Positions 1-9,388 of a stretch of 64,000 bases of DNA are shown one piece after another. This DNA is from JAGOBP01 sp964550855. Its GTDB lineage: Bacteria; Chloroflexota; Anaerolineae; Fen-1058. Location: NCBI GenBank assembly GCA_964550855.1, contig CAZKBQ010000003.1, forward strand, positions 107,334 to 171,333. Direction: 5' to 3'. The translations under genes and the position numbers were made by a program. The notes beneath the pieces were generated by a model, which saw nothing but the letters and a program-made list of their open reading frames with translations, ran no database searches and was not told the DNA's origin. Numbering within the stretch: position 1 is the stretch's first letter; every line of letters begins with the position of its first letter.

Positions 1-1
1 C

Positions 2-3000
2 GATTCCAGCGGCGGCGGACTGGACAGCTGGATTCACGCGGGCTTCCAGTGGATTCTGGCCCCGGGCGGCGATCCGGCGCGCGCGCCGGACGTGATGAAC
101 AATTCGTGGGGCACACCCATCGGGGCCTACGCCGAGTATCAGCCGGACGTGCAGGCGCTGAACGCCGCGGGCATCATCGCCATTTTTGCGGCCGGCAACA
201 CCGGCCCCGGCGCGAGCACGGTGTATGCCCCGGCCTCTTACCCCGAATCGTTCAGCGTGGGCGCAGTGGACGACGAAGACCTCATCGCCAATTTCTCCAG
301 CCGCGGGCCGTCGCCGTTTGGGCCGATCAAGCCGGAGATCGTGGGGCCGGGTGTGGGTGTGCGTTCCACCTTTCCGGGCGGCGGCTATGCCATCGGCGAC
401 GGTACGTCGATGGCGACGCCGCACGTGGCCGGCGTGGTGGCGCTGATGAAGTCGGCCGCGCCCGATCTCACCATCGCTCAGGCGCGCTACGCGCTGACCA
501 CCACCGCGCAGCACGTTGTCAGTGCGACTTATCCTGACAATCGCTATGGCTGGGGGCGGGTGGACGCCTACGCGGCGGTGCTGGCCGTGGCCCACACCGG
601 CCAGATCACCGGCGTCATCACGCGCGGCGACAACGACGCACCGCTGGCCGGAGCGCGCATTTTTGCAGAGTCGCTGGACGGTCGTCGCGCCGAAGCAGCC
701 AGCGCCGCCGACGGCACGTATCAACTGTTTGCGGGCGCGGGCATTTATCAGCTGACATTCTCTGCTTTTGGTTTTGCGCCCGAAGTGCGCGCCAATGTGG
801 TGGTCATCAGCAATACGGTGACCCGCCGCGACGCCGTGCTGTCACCGCTGGCCACCGGCACGCTGACGGGCAAGCTGACCGACCTGACCGGCACGCAGCA
901 ACTGACCGGCCAGATCTGGGTGCCGGGTTCGCCCGTATCCGTCACCGTGACGGGGCACTTTCAGCTGGCCCTGCCGGCTGGCACGCACACCGTGCAGGCG
1001 CACGCGGCCGGTCATCGCATCATGACCGCGACCGTCACCATCGAGGCCGATCACACGACCACGCGCGATTTTGCCCTGCCGGCCGCCCCGTCGATTTTGC
1101 TGGTGGACAGCGGGCGCTATTACCTGCGCAGCCAGATCGGCTATTACCGCGAGGCGCTGGACGATCTGGGTTATCCGTATGACTACTGGCCGATTCGTGA
1201 CACGCTGACCGATGTGCCCACTTCGGCCACGCTGCGCGCCTACGGAGCCGTCATCTGGTCGTCGCCGCTGGATGCGCCAGGCGCGGTCGGGGCCGGTCGC
1301 GCTCTGGATAACTACTTAGCGTCCGGCGGCCGGCTGTTCTTGAGCGGGCAGGACGTGGCCTATTTTGACGCCTACTGGGGCGAGCCGTACCTGGTCAAGC
1401 GGCTGCTGGCCGATCTGGCGTCGGACAATGCGCCCACGCGCGCGCTGACCGGCACGCAGCAGTTTGCGGGGCAGACCATCACCATCGCCGGCGCGGGCGG
1501 CGCCGACAACCAGTTCGCGCCCGACGTCATCCGCTCGCTCAAGCCCGAATACACTGACGACGCCTTTGATTACGCGCCGGGCCAGTCGGGCGGACAGACC
1601 GTGGGCGTCTGCCGGCCGTATCGGGGCGTATACTTATCGTACGGCTTCGAGGCCATTACTGATCGGGCGGCACGCGATGCCGTGCTAGGGCGCGCGCTGG
1701 ATGTGCTGATGCGGCCGCCGCACGGGCAGGAACTGCGCTTCAGCCCGCCGCCCGACATGCTCATCGGCGCGCCCGGGCAGACGGTGACCGCCACGCTGGA
1801 GCTGCACAGCCTGGCCGAAAGCGTGCCGTCAACCAGCGTGCAGATCGACGTGCAGTCAACGTGGCCGCTGGCCCTCAGTCCCGCTCGCTTTGTGCTGGCC
1901 GGCTGCAAGTCGCAGCCGCTCGATGTCTCGATTACGATTCCGGCGGATGCGCCGCCGGACGCGCGCGCGGCCATCACGCTAACGGCCACCCCGATCGATC
2001 CGCCCGGCCCGCCGGTCACCGTGACACTGCCGGTCAAGGCCCGCGCCTCGGTGCTGTTTATCGAAGACGACATCTGGTATCACACCCTGGAAGAGCCGAT
2101 CTATCTGGCCGCCCTGCAGGCCAACGGCCTGTCCGCCGACACGTATCTGGTGCCCGGCTCGTGGGCCGGGCCCGAGCCGCCCGTGCCGCCGCTCGACCGG
2201 CTGCGCACCTATCCGCTGGTGATCTGGCTGACCGGCTACGATTCGTATTTACCCTTATCGCCCAACAACGAACAGCTGCTGGCCGCGTACACGGCCGGCG
2301 GCGGCGCCCTGCTGTTGTCGGGCCAGGACTACCTGAACCAGGCCGGGCCGAATGCCTTTGCGCGCGAGGTGCTGGGCGTGCTGGGGGCCAGCTACGATTT
2401 GTCGGCGACGCTGGTCAGCGGCCCGGCCGGCGGCCGCTTCGACGGTTTTGACCGGCTGCCGGTGACGCTGCCCTATCGCAATTATACGGACGCACTGGCG
2501 CCGCAGCCCGGCGCCGAAGTGCTGCTGATTGGTCAGCACGGCTGGCCGGTGGCGCTGGGTCAGCGTTATGGCATGGGGCGGGTGGCGTTTACGACGGTGG
2601 GCGTGGAAGGGCTGCCCGCCAACCGGCAGGCCGAGGCCATGACGCGCTTCATCGGTTTTTTGTCGCGGCTGGGCGACTCGCGCGCCGCGTTCAGCCCGGC
2701 GCAAGCCGTGACGGGCGAGCGCGTGACGCTGACTGTCACCGCGACCAACAGCAGCGCGACCGACATCGCGAGCGCGGCCTTCACGGTGACGACGCCGGCC
2801 GGCCTGACACCGGTGGATGCATCACCAGTGACGTGGCGCGGCCCGCTGACGGCCGGGCAAAGCGTGACGTGCGCCGCCGAATTTACGGTGACGGCCGGCG
2901 GCCTGCTTACGGCGCCCATCGAGTGGGCGGATGAAGATCGCGGCTGGCGCTTCAGCACCCCGGCGCGGCTGGACGTGGATCGGGCGGCCTTCGCCGTCTC

Positions 3001-3376
3001 GATCGAGCCGTCGCAGCCCGACGTGCGCGCGCGAGAGATTGTGACGTGGACGGTGCAGCTGCACAATCTGGGCGCGCAGGCGGCCGACCCCGTGCTCAGC
3101 GCGCAGCTGCCGTTCGACTTGGCCGCCATCAGCGGCACGGTGCGGGCCAGCAGCGGCCTCGTCACATACCTGACGCGCACCATCACGTGGATGGGCGCGC
3201 TGCCGGCCGGCGGCGTCGTCACCGTGACGTATCAAATGACGGCGCCGAAGTCGCTGCAACCGGCGCAGCTGTATTCCAGCGCGCAGTTGACGTGGAACGA
3301 TGAGACGTGGCAGGCGGGCGGCTGGCTGCGCAGCGGGCCGTGGCTGGCCTATCTGCCGATTATGCCGAAACGGTGA
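2..3376 (+). CDS. Secreted S8 (subtilisin-like) serine peptidase, 5' end missing
   Basis: The reading frame is open from the left edge, so the N-terminus (signal peptide, catalytic Asp and His) lies outside; about 1,124 residues are visible. The subtilase core shows NNSWG near residue 33, the oxyanion-hole Asn in AAGNTGPG (about residue 66) and the catalytic Ser in GTSMATPHVAG (about Ser136). A carboxypeptidase-regulatory-like beta domain follows (about 200-300). Next come two repeats resembling glutamine-amidotransferase-like folds, each ending in a L(F/L)LSGQD motif (about 360-480 and 680-780). The C-terminal part is DUF11/CARDB-like beta sandwich. It is probably an extracellular degradative protease of a heterotroph. 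Family assignment is firm; the accessory-domain names are inferred from sequence character. Confidence 0.93.
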   Translation, partial: DSSGGGLDSWIHAGFQWILAPGGDPARAPDVMNNSWGTPIGAYAEYQPDVQALNAAGIIAIFAAGNTGPGASTVYAPASYPESFSVGAVDDEDLIANFSSRGPSPFGPIKPEIVGPGVGVRSTFPGGGYAIGDGTSMATPHVAGVVALMKSAAPDLTIAQARYALTTTAQHVVSATYPDNRYGWGRVDAYAAVLAVAHTGQITGVITRGDNDAPLAGARIFAESLDGRRAEAASAADGTYQLFAGAGIYQLTFSAFGFAPEVRANVVVISNTVTRRDAVLSPLATGTLTGKLTDLTGTQQLTGQIWVPGSPVSVTVTGHFQLALPAGTHTVQAHAAGHRIMTATVTIEADHTTTRDFALPAAPSILLVDSGRYYLRSQIGYYREALDDLGYPYDYWPIRDTLTDVPTSATLRAYGAVIWSSPLDAPGAVGAGRALDNYLASGGRLFLSGQDVAYFDAYWGEPYLVKRLLADLASDNAPTRALTGTQQFAGQTITIAGAGGADNQFAPDVIRSLKPEYTDDAFDYAPGQSGGQTVGVCRPYRGVYLSYGFEAITDRAARDAVLGRALDVLMRPPHGQELRFSPPPDMLIGAPGQTVTATLELHSLAESVPSTSVQIDVQSTWPLALSPARFVLAGCKSQPLDVSITIPADAPPDARAAITLTATPIDPPGPPVTVTLPVKARASVLFIEDDIWYHTLEEPIYLAALQANGLSADTYLVPGSWAGPEPPVPPLDRLRTYPLVIWLTGYDSYLPLSPNNEQLLAAYTAGGGALLLSGQDYLNQAGPNAFAREVLGVLGASYDLSATLVSGPAGGRFDGFDRLPVTLPYRNYTDALAPQPGAEVLLIGQHGWPVALGQRYGMGRVAFTTVGVEGLPANRQAEAMTRFIGFLSRLGDSRAAFSPAQAVTGERVTLTVTATNSSATDIASAAFTVTTPAGLTPVDASPVTWRGPLTAGQSVTCAAEFTVTAGGLLTAPIEWADEDRGWRFSTPARLDVDRAAFAVSIEPSQPDVRAREIVTWTVQLHNLGAQAADPVLSAQLPFDLAAISGTVRASSGLVTYLTRTITWMGALPAGGVVTVTYQMTAPKSLQPAQLYSSAQLTWNDETWQAGGWLRSGPWLAYLPIMPKR

Positions 3377-3456
3377 GAAAACCGATCGGGGGGCAGACAC
3401 CGGCGGCTGCGCCTGCCGGCAGCAGCCCGCCCAAATGGACAGCAGGCAGGCTTAGC

Positions 3457-4407
3457 ATGATTCCTGATCGCTCAACTGAATTTCGCGCGCGGCTGAAGGC
3501 CGGGCGCCCGCTGCGGCTGGACGGCGCCACGGGCACCGAACTCGATCGGCGCGGCGTGGACACCTCGCTGCCGCTGTGGTCGGCGCGGGCGCTGCTGATC
3601 GCGCCGTCGATCGTTCAGCAGATCCACTTAGATTATCTGAACGCGGGCGCGGAGCTCGTGACCACCAACACCTTTCGCACGCATCGCCGCACGCTGGCGC
3701 GCGCCGGCGTCGGCGAGCGCGCGCGCGAGTTGACGCAGCTGGCGGTGCAGCTGGCGCGTGCGGCGGTAACGCAGAGCGGCCGGGCCGCTTTCGTCGCCGG
3801 TTCGATGTCGCCGCTGGAAGATTGCTACTCGCCGCAGCTGGTGCCGCCCGACGCGGAACTGCGCGCCGAGCACGGCGAGATGGCGCGTGATCTGGCCGAG
3901 GCCGGCTGCGATGTGCTGTTGGTGGAAACGATGAATTCGATTCGGGAGGCGGTGATTGCGGCCGGGGCGGCGCGGGCCACCGGCCTGCCGGTGTGCGTGA
4001 GTTTCGTCGTGGGGCCGGGCGGCCGCCCGCCCGATCAGCCGACGACCGCCCAGCTCGATGAGGCCGCTCCGATGCGGCTGTTGAGCGGCGAGACGATAAC
4101 GGCGGCGGTAGCCGCGCTGCGTGAGCTGTCGCCAGACGTGATCATGGTCAACTGCGTGCCGCTGGCCTACATCGAGCGGGCCTTTGACGAGCTGCGCGCG
4201 GCCCATAACGGCCCGATCGGTCTGTATGCCAACGTCGGCCACGCTGACGATGTGACCGGCTGGACGCTGACGGATGAGGTGCAGCCGGAGGCATATGCGC
4301 GTCGCGCCCGGCAGTGGCTTGAACAGGGCGCGGCCATCGTCGGCGGCTGCTGCGGCACGTCGCCCGCTCACATGGCGGCGATTGAAGCAGTGATGAGCGA
4401 GAAGTGA
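3457..4407 (+). CDS. Homocysteine S-methyltransferase family protein
   Basis: 316 residues. The N-terminus has the family signature LDGATGTELDRRG. The three zinc-binding cysteines expected of the Pfam S-methyl_trans barrel are present: one in MVNC (about residue 230) and the adjacent pair in GGCCGTSPAHM near the C-terminus. The family moves a methyl group from S-methylmethionine or another donor to homocysteine to make methionine, but paralogues act on other thiols, so the donor is unknown. The ATG at 3457 is chosen because the protein then starts just before the conserved motif; an upstream in-frame extension overlaps the protease gene. The gene ends inside a heptameric repeat. Confidence 0.9.
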   Translation: MIPDRSTEFRARLKAGRPLRLDGATGTELDRRGVDTSLPLWSARALLIAPSIVQQIHLDYLNAGAELVTTNTFRTHRRTLARAGVGERARELTQLAVQLARAAVTQSGRAAFVAGSMSPLEDCYSPQLVPPDAELRAEHGEMARDLAEAGCDVLLVETMNSIREAVIAAGAARATGLPVCVSFVVGPGGRPPDQPTTAQLDEAAPMRLLSGETITAAVAALRELSPDVIMVNCVPLAYIERAFDELRAAHNGPIGLYANVGHADDVTGWTLTDEVQPEAYARRARQWLEQGAAIVGGCCGTSPAHMAAIEAVMSEK

Positions 4408-4438
4408 CGAGTGATGAGTGATGAGTGACGAGTGAGGT
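4390..4438. repeat. Heptameric tandem repeat (GTGAYGA)n
   Basis: Seven 7-bp units read GTGATGA, GCGAGAA, GTGACGA, GTGATGA, GTGATGA, GTGACGA, GTGAGGT. The array starts inside the last codons of the methyltransferase gene and ends 3 bp before the next start codon. The same unit recurs inverted at 36716-36745. Confidence 0.85.
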
Positions 4439-4441
4439 TTC

Positions 4442-5077
4442 ATGATCAAAGCTTTGATAACTGATTTTGGTGGTGTGCTGGTGCGGACCAAGACCGATCG
4501 GTCGCGGCGCGAACTGGAGCAGCGCCTGGGCCGGGCGCCGCACTCGCTGGAGCGGGATATTTTTGCCAGCGAACTGTCGGTGAGCGCGCAGCGCGGCGCG
4601 ATCACGGAAGAGCAGTTCTGGCGCGAAATTGAGGCGTGGTTTGATCTGCCCCGCTTTGGCCTGAGCGGCCGGGACTTCCGCGACGAGTTTTTTCGCGATG
4701 ATTTTCTGGATCTCGAATTGGTCGATCTGATCCGCGACGTGCGGCCGGCTGTGAAGACCGGGCTGATCAGCAATGCGTGGAGCGGCCTGCGCGGCATGCT
4801 GCAGACGGTGTTTCCCATCCAGGATGCCTTTGACGCGCTGGTGATCTCGGCCGAGGAGAAGCTGCTGAAGCCCGACGCGCGCATCTATCAACTGGCGCTG
4901 GAGCGGCTGGGCGTGCGCGCCGACGAGGCGATCTTTCTGGACGACTTTCCGGTTAACGTCGAGGCGGCCAACGCGCTGGGGCTGCACGGCGTCCACTTTA
5001 GAACGAGCGAACAGGCGCAGCACGACATCCGCGCGCTGTTGGCCGGCTCGCCGGCCGGCACGCCGAAAGACCGCTAG
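4442..5077 (+). CDS. HAD superfamily hydrolase
   Basis: 211 residues. The haloacid-dehalogenase-like phosphohydrolase motifs appear in order: motif I as TDFGGVLV (residues 7-14), motif II Ser in LISNAW (about 106), motif III Lys in KPDARIYQLAL (about 140) and motif IV in IFLDDFPVN (about 163). The DFGGV variant of motif I lacks the second Asp typical of HAD phosphatases; this form is common in the epoxide-hydrolase/phosphatase subgroup. Substrate unknown. It starts after the heptameric array, whose final GAGG could serve as ribosome binding site, and is followed after 3 bp by the phosphoesterase gene, so the two are probably co-transcribed. Confidence 0.88.
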   Translation: MIKALITDFGGVLVRTKTDRSRRELEQRLGRAPHSLERDIFASELSVSAQRGAITEEQFWREIEAWFDLPRFGLSGRDFRDEFFRDDFLDLELVDLIRDVRPAVKTGLISNAWSGLRGMLQTVFPIQDAFDALVISAEEKLLKPDARIYQLALERLGVRADEAIFLDDFPVNVEAANALGLHGVHFRTSEQAQHDIRALLAGSPAGTPKDR

Positions 5078-5080
5078 GCG

Positions 5081-5611
5081 ATGGCCGTCGTCGGGGTGGT
5101 GGCCGATACGCACGTGCCGCAGCGCCTGCCGCGCCTGCCGGCCAATTTGAAGTCTGCGCTGCGCGGCGTCGATTTGATCTTGCACGCCGGGGACATCAAT
5201 GCGCGAGAGGTGCTGATCGAATTGGCCGAGATCGCGCCGGTGCAGGCCGTGGCCGGCAACGCCGATCTGTTTGGGCACGGCCTGCCGCTGACGCGCGTCG
5301 TGGAGATCGAGGGCCGGCGCATCGGGCTGGTGCACGGTCACGGCGGCTGGGCGCGCTATCTAATGGGCAAGGTGCGCGATCAGCTGCGCTACAGCGAGGA
5401 GTATTACGTGCGCATCGCGCAGCGGTCGTTCGGGCCGGTGGATGCGATCGTGTTTGGGCACACCCATCGGATGTTTTGCCAGACGCGGGCGGGCGTATTG
5501 TTGTTTAATCCCGGCCCGGTGGCGCCCGACTATTATCAAACCGATCGCCCGCAGATCGGCCTGCTGCACGTCGAGGCTGATCGGATTGTGGCGGAAGTAA
5601 TCGCCCTGTAA
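5081..5611 (+). CDS. YfcE/MJ0936-type metallophosphoesterase
   Basis: 176 residues, the usual length for the YfcE family of cytoplasmic calcineurin-like phosphodiesterases. The metal ligands are visible as VVADTH (residue 8 onward), LHAGD (about 36-40), AGNAD (about 62), VHGHGG (about 88) and FGHTH (about 127-131). These enzymes hydrolyse phosphodiester substrates in vitro; the physiological substrate is not known. The ATG lies 3 bp after the HAD gene stop, indicating translation from one transcript. Confidence 0.92.
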   Translation: MAVVGVVADTHVPQRLPRLPANLKSALRGVDLILHAGDINAREVLIELAEIAPVQAVAGNADLFGHGLPLTRVVEIEGRRIGLVHGHGGWARYLMGKVRDQLRYSEEYYVRIAQRSFGPVDAIVFGHTHRMFCQTRAGVLLFNPGPVAPDYYQTDRPQIGLLHVEADRIVAEVIAL

Positions 5612-5633
5612 CGCGGCTGTAACGGCCGGTTGA

Positions 5634-5662
5634 TTGGCGATTGGGTTGATCTGTTGTACAAT
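5634..5662 (+). promoter_or_regulatory. Sigma70-type promoter of the TIM-barrel gene
   Basis: TTGGCG at 5634-5639 and TACAAT at 5657-5662 are separated by 17 bp. The predicted transcription start lies about 21 bp before the ATG at 5690. Confidence 0.6.
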
Positions 5663-5689
5663 GCCGTCAGGTTGATCGGACGAGCCGGC

Positions 5690-6466
5690 ATGGATCAGGT
5701 ACTGATTTCTGTCGAACATTTTGGCGATCTGGAGGCGCACCTGGCCGTTGCCCGTCAGCTGGGTCTGGGCTTGGAGTTGCAGGAGTTTTCCGAGCCCGGG
5801 GTGCTGGACGGCGACTGGCGCGGCCTGCTGGATCGATATGTGCGCGCGCTGGACGGGTTTGACGGCCTGCGCGCCATGCACGGCGCGTACATTGATCTGG
5901 TAAGCGGCAGCCCGGACGCGCGGCTGGTGGCGCTGACCCGCGAGCGGTACGTGCACAACCTGGCGATTGCGCGCGAACTGGGCGTGAGGTACGTCGACTT
6001 TCACGCGAATTACCTGCCGCTGGTCGATCATCCCAGTTACCTGCCGGGCTGGGTGGAACGACAGGTGGCCTTCTGGTCGCCGCTGGCCGAGCAGGCAGAG
6101 CGCGACGGCGTGATTCTGCTGCTGGAAAACATGTGGGAGCCGGCCCCGTCGATCATCGGCAGTATTCTGGAGCGGGTACACTCGCCGCATTTGCAGGCCT
6201 GCCTGGATGTGGGCCATGCCGTGCTATATTCGCATCTGCCGATCAGCGAGTGGATCAGGCAACTGGGCGAGCAGCTGATTTACACGCATCTGCACAACAA
6301 TCACGGCACCACCGACGAGCATTTGGCGTTTGGCGACGGCGTGATTGACTTCCCCGAACTGCTGGACGCGCTGCGCGCGCTGCCCCGGCCTCCGTTGTTC
6401 AGTCTGGAACTGCCCAACTTGGAATTGATCAAAGACAGTCTGCCGTATTTGAAATTGGATCAGTAG
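5690..6466 (+). CDS. Sugar phosphate isomerase/epimerase (AP endonuclease 2-like TIM barrel)
   Basis: 258 residues. Composition and spacing fit the xylose-isomerase-like TIM barrel family, with putative divalent-metal ligands in LLLENMWEP (about 139-147), CLDVGHAV (about 170-177), HLHNNHG (about 199-205) and FSLELPN near the end. Members isomerise or epimerise sugars, inosose or hydroxypyruvate. Substrate cannot be deduced here. The ATG at 5690 is preferred over longer in-frame alternatives because the promoter -10 (5657-5662) lies within the longer version. Confidence 0.83.
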   Translation: MDQVLISVEHFGDLEAHLAVARQLGLGLELQEFSEPGVLDGDWRGLLDRYVRALDGFDGLRAMHGAYIDLVSGSPDARLVALTRERYVHNLAIARELGVRYVDFHANYLPLVDHPSYLPGWVERQVAFWSPLAEQAERDGVILLLENMWEPAPSIIGSILERVHSPHLQACLDVGHAVLYSHLPISEWIRQLGEQLIYTHLHNNHGTTDEHLAFGDGVIDFPELLDALRALPRPPLFSLELPNLELIKDSLPYLKLDQ

Positions 6467-6650
6467 CGCGGTTTCGTTTTGAGTGGGGCCTGCGCGCAGC
6501 GTCAGGTCCAAAGGTGCGCTTCGTGTCGGGCCGCCAGTCTGGGCAGGCGGCTGGATTTCGGCTTGAAGCTGCTGATTCTCAAGAAGCGTGGGGGAATGAC
6601 AGAGCCGCCAATCCAAGTGGAATTTGCTTTGGGTGACGCCCGCCCGAAAT
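6467..6650. other. Non-coding intergenic stretch
   Basis: I see no gene here. The stretch carries a short inverted repeat, CCGCC-N10-GGCGG, near 6530, and the string CCAAAGGTGCG near 6510. A very similar string occurs in the spacer after mscL (about 61090), so both may be remnants of one intergenic element. Confidence 0.4.
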
Positions 6651-6682
6651 GAAAACAGCGCGACTCGATGAGAGTCGCGCTG
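6651..6682 (-). terminator. Rho-independent terminator of the small unknown gene
   Basis: A perfect 11-bp stem (6656-6666 with 6672-6682) has a 5-nt loop. On the minus strand it is followed by TTTTCATTTC. It lies 22 bp beyond the stop codon of the minus-strand gene at 6705. Confidence 0.8.
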
Positions 6683-6704
6683 TGCGTTGGACGAGCGGGC
6701 GGCT

Positions 6705-7007
6705 TCAGCCTTTTTTGTCGTGCAGTTTGCGCCCCAGGTCTTTGGGCCAGTCCACCACTTTGCGAGTGGGCTTGGCCTCGACGACGTGCTTCATGGCGGC
6801 GGTGATTTCGCCGGCGTCATAACCGTCCAATTTGGCGGCCAGCGAATCGAGCGCGGCGCGCTCGTCGGCCGAGAGGTCGCGCCCGGTCTGTACTTCCAGG
6901 TTGGCGATGGCGAGCAGCAGCGCCTGCTGATCGGGCGTGAGCTGATCGGCATGTTTGAGCAGCCAGCGGGCTTTGCCCGCCGTGAACAACGCATCGGGTT
7001 CGGTCAT
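6705..7007 (-). CDS. Small hypothetical protein
   Basis: 100 residues, not recognised. The sequence is soluble, charged and predicted mostly helical, with no Cys, no signal peptide and no membrane segment. A central part reads DLSADERAALDSL and the C-terminus is Lys-rich. It is a single-gene unit: the ATG has a GAGG ribosome binding site, a TATAAT box lies at 7028-7033 about 20 bp upstream, and a strong terminator follows the stop. This isolated, well-bounded transcription unit argues that the gene is real. Confidence 0.7.
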   Translation of the reverse strand: MTEPDALFTAGKARWLLKHADQLTPDQQALLLAIANLEVQTGRDLSADERAALDSLAAKLDGYDAGEITAAMKHVVEAKPTRKVVDWPKDLGRKLHDKKG

Positions 7008-7112
7008 GTCCGCCTCACTTGCGGCTGATTATACCGCATTTCTTCACGGCCTTTGGAACGTCACGCGCACCGGCGCGCAGCGTCACGCGTAGTGCGCAAG
7101 ACGCCGATCGCC

Positions 7113-7535
7113 TTACGACTTGATCAACTGTTGAAACTCGGCCGGCAGCGAATGTACATTGCCCTGCCGGTCGATGAGCACGAGTTTGACGCTGCCGGTG
7201 ACCAGCCGCTGCCGTGTGTCGGCGTTGACGATCTCGTAGCCGAAGGTGAGCGCGCGACTGCGCAGCGATTCGATCCGCGTGCGGACGGTGACGCGCTCGT
7301 TATAATGCGCGGGCGACAGATAACGCACGTTGACCTCGGTGACGGCCAGCGCATAGCCGCGCCGCTCCAGCCCCACGTAGTCCAGCCGCTTTTGCCGCAT
7401 GAACTCCGAGCGGCCTTCCTCCATCCAGATCACGTACTGGCTGTGATGGACGATGCCCATCTGATCGGTTTCGGCGTAGCGCACGTAGAACGTCGTCTCA
7501 ACCCATTGGTCATTGGTCATTTGCTCATTGGTCAT
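7113..7535 (-). CDS. Acyl-CoA thioesterase, YbgC/FadM hotdog family
   Basis: 140 residues. The hotdog-fold signature of the 4-hydroxybenzoyl-CoA thioesterase family is clear: VRYAETDQMGIVHHSQY, with the catalytic Asp in ETDQMG (about residue 23), followed by YVIWMEEGRSEFMR. The family hydrolyses acyl-CoA thioesters in the cytoplasm. The first codons are made of the heptameric CATTGGT repeat read in reverse, so the exact start is uncertain; the next in-frame ATG is at 7520. It lies 23 bp after the ABC exporter gene and may be co-transcribed with it. Confidence 0.9.
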   Translation of the reverse strand: MTNEQMTNDQWVETTFYVRYAETDQMGIVHHSQYVIWMEEGRSEFMRQKRLDYVGLERRGYALAVTEVNVRYLSPAHYNERVTVRTRIESLRSRALTFGYEIVNADTRQRLVTGSVKLVLIDRQGNVHSLPAEFQQLIKS

Positions 7536-7560
7536 TGTGCATTACCCATTGTTCATGATT
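7504..7560. repeat. Heptameric tandem repeat (CATTGGT)n
   Basis: Units read CATTGGT, CATTGGT, an 8-mer CATTTGCT, CATTGGT, CATTGTG, CATTACC, CATTGTT, CATGATT. The array bridges the ABC exporter stop and the thioesterase start and supplies the thioesterase N-terminal codons. Confidence 0.85.
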
Positions 7561-9388
7561 ACCGGTAGCCTTCGGCCTGAATCGTAAACAGTTTGGCGTA
7601 CAGGCCGCCCCGGGCCAGCAGTTCGGCGTGCGTGCCCATCTCTGTGATGGCGCCGTCTTCCAGCACCACGATGCGGTCGGCCATGCGGACGGTGCTGAAG
7701 CGGTGGCTGATCAGGATGGCGATCTTGTGGTCGGTCAGTTCGCGAAAGCGCTGGAACACGGCGGATTCGTTGAGCGCGTCCAGGGCCGCCGTCGGCTCGT
7801 CCAGCACCAGCACCTCGGCTTCGCGCATGAAGGCGCGGGCCAGCGCCACCTTTTGCCATTCACCGCCAGACAGATCGTTGCCGCGCTCGAACCATTTGCC
7901 CAGCATCGTATCATAACCTTGCGGCAGGGCGGTGATGGTGGGGTGCGCGCCGGCGCGCTGGGCCGAATCGACGATGCGCGGCTCGTTGTCCAGCTGATCG
8001 ATCTGGCCGAAGCCCACGTTCTCACGCGCCGGCAGATGATAATGCACGAAGTCCTGAAAGATGACGCCGATGCGCTTTTGCAGATCTTTCGGATCGACTT
8101 CGCGCAGGTCGATGCCGTCGATGGTAATGCTGCCTTCGGTGGGATCGTACAGGCGCGTGAGCAGTTTGACCAGGGTGGTCTTGCCCGCGCCGTTGGCGCC
8201 GACCAGCGCGATCTTTTCGCCGGGGCGGATGGTGAGATTGATGTTCTTCAGGGCGTAGTCGGCTCGATCGGCGTACTTGAACGAGACGTTTTTGAATTCG
8301 ACGCCGCGCGTGATGGGGCGCGGCAGGACAATCGGGTTGGCCGACACCGGCATGAGCGGTTTCAGGTCGAGAAAGGCGAAGAGGTTGCTCATGAACAGCG
8401 CGTTCTCGTACAGATCGCTCAGGCCGAAGAACAAACTCTCGAAGATGTTCTGGCTCTGGCGGAAGATCGACAGGTAGAGCGTCATGCTGCCCAGCGTGAT
8501 GTCGCCGGCGATGGTGCGCAGGACGATCCAGGCGTAGGCGAAGTAGTACGTCAGCGTTGCCAGCAGCCCCCAGCCGAAGGAGGCCAGGCTGCGCTTTTGC
8601 GCCAGGGCCTGATCCTCGCGCATGAACTTCCAGAACAGGTCGGCGTAGCGGCCCAGCAGCGGCTCGCCCAGGCCGAAGAGTTTGACTTCTTTGACGCTGG
8701 TATCGACGGTGAGCAGGTATTCCAGATAGCTCAGGCGGCGGGCTTCGGGGGCGCGCCACGACAGCAGGCGAAAGTTCAACTGCGCGTATTGTGACTGCGC
8801 GATGAAGGCGGGAATGGTGGCGCCGAACAGGATGAGCGCCAGCCAGGCGTTGAAGGTGAGCAGCAGCGCCGCAAAGGATAGCAGGGTGATGAGGTTCTGC
8901 ACGATGTAGAAGCCGTTGTTCATGATCTGCAGGGCGCGCCAGTCGGCTTCACGGCGGGCGTTCTGCAGTTTGTCGTAGAACTCGGCGTTCTCGAAGTGTG
9001 ACAGGTCCAGCGACAGCGCCTGACGGATGAGGCGCGTGTTGAGGGTGAAGTTGAGACGGGCGTGCAGGATGTGCTCGGTGAGCGAGCGCGCCTGCCCAAT
9101 GCCGGCCTGGGCCAGGATGAGGACGAATTCGACGGCGAGATAGGGCAGGACGGCGGCGAGGCCGGTCTGGGCGTCCACGCGCGCGTCGAGCGAGGCGACG
9201 ACCGAGTCGATGATGAGTTTGCCCACCCAGGCCTGCCCGGCGGGGATGAGCGCGCCGGCGATGGTAAGGGCCAGCATCACCAGCGTGGCAGGGCGATGGG
9301 CGTGCCAGACCAGGCCAAAGGCCGCCGGGATGTTGGCGGCGGCCTGTTTGAGGCTCTGCCAGCGCGGCAGTTTTGAGTCTTGTGTCAA
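7559..9388 (-). CDS. ABC exporter, fused permease and ATPase
   Basis: 609 residues. An N-terminal six-helix type 1 exporter domain (about 35-330) is fused to a nucleotide-binding domain. The ATPase motifs are Walker A GANGAGKTT (about 400), signature LSGGEWQK (about 505), Walker B VLVLDEPTAALD (about 527) and H-loop ISHRFSTVR (about 560). Such half-transporters dimerise in the cytoplasmic membrane and export lipids, peptides or drugs; the substrate is unknown. No suitable ATG exists, so a TTG start is used, supported by GGAG about 9 nt upstream. Confidence 0.93.
   Translation of the reverse strand: MTQDSKLPRWQSLKQAAANIPAAFGLVWHAHRPATLVMLALTIAGALIPAGQAWVGKLIIDSVVASLDARVDAQTGLAAVLPYLAVEFVLILAQAGIGQARSLTEHILHARLNFTLNTRLIRQALSLDLSHFENAEFYDKLQNARREADWRALQIMNNGFYIVQNLITLLSFAALLLTFNAWLALILFGATIPAFIAQSQYAQLNFRLLSWRAPEARRLSYLEYLLTVDTSVKEVKLFGLGEPLLGRYADLFWKFMREDQALAQKRSLASFGWGLLATLTYYFAYAWIVLRTIAGDITLGSMTLYLSIFRQSQNIFESLFFGLSDLYENALFMSNLFAFLDLKPLMPVSANPIVLPRPITRGVEFKNVSFKYADRADYALKNINLTIRPGEKIALVGANGAGKTTLVKLLTRLYDPTEGSITIDGIDLREVDPKDLQKRIGVIFQDFVHYHLPARENVGFGQIDQLDNEPRIVDSAQRAGAHPTITALPQGYDTMLGKWFERGNDLSGGEWQKVALARAFMREAEVLVLDEPTAALDALNESAVFQRFRELTDHKIAILISHRFSTVRMADRIVVLEDGAITEMGTHAELLARGGLYAKLFTIQAEGYR

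Noticed and set aside
3377..3456. Riboswitch (SAM or cobalamin) before the homocysteine methyltransferase gene
   Set aside because: Only 80 bp with no conserved riboswitch boxes.
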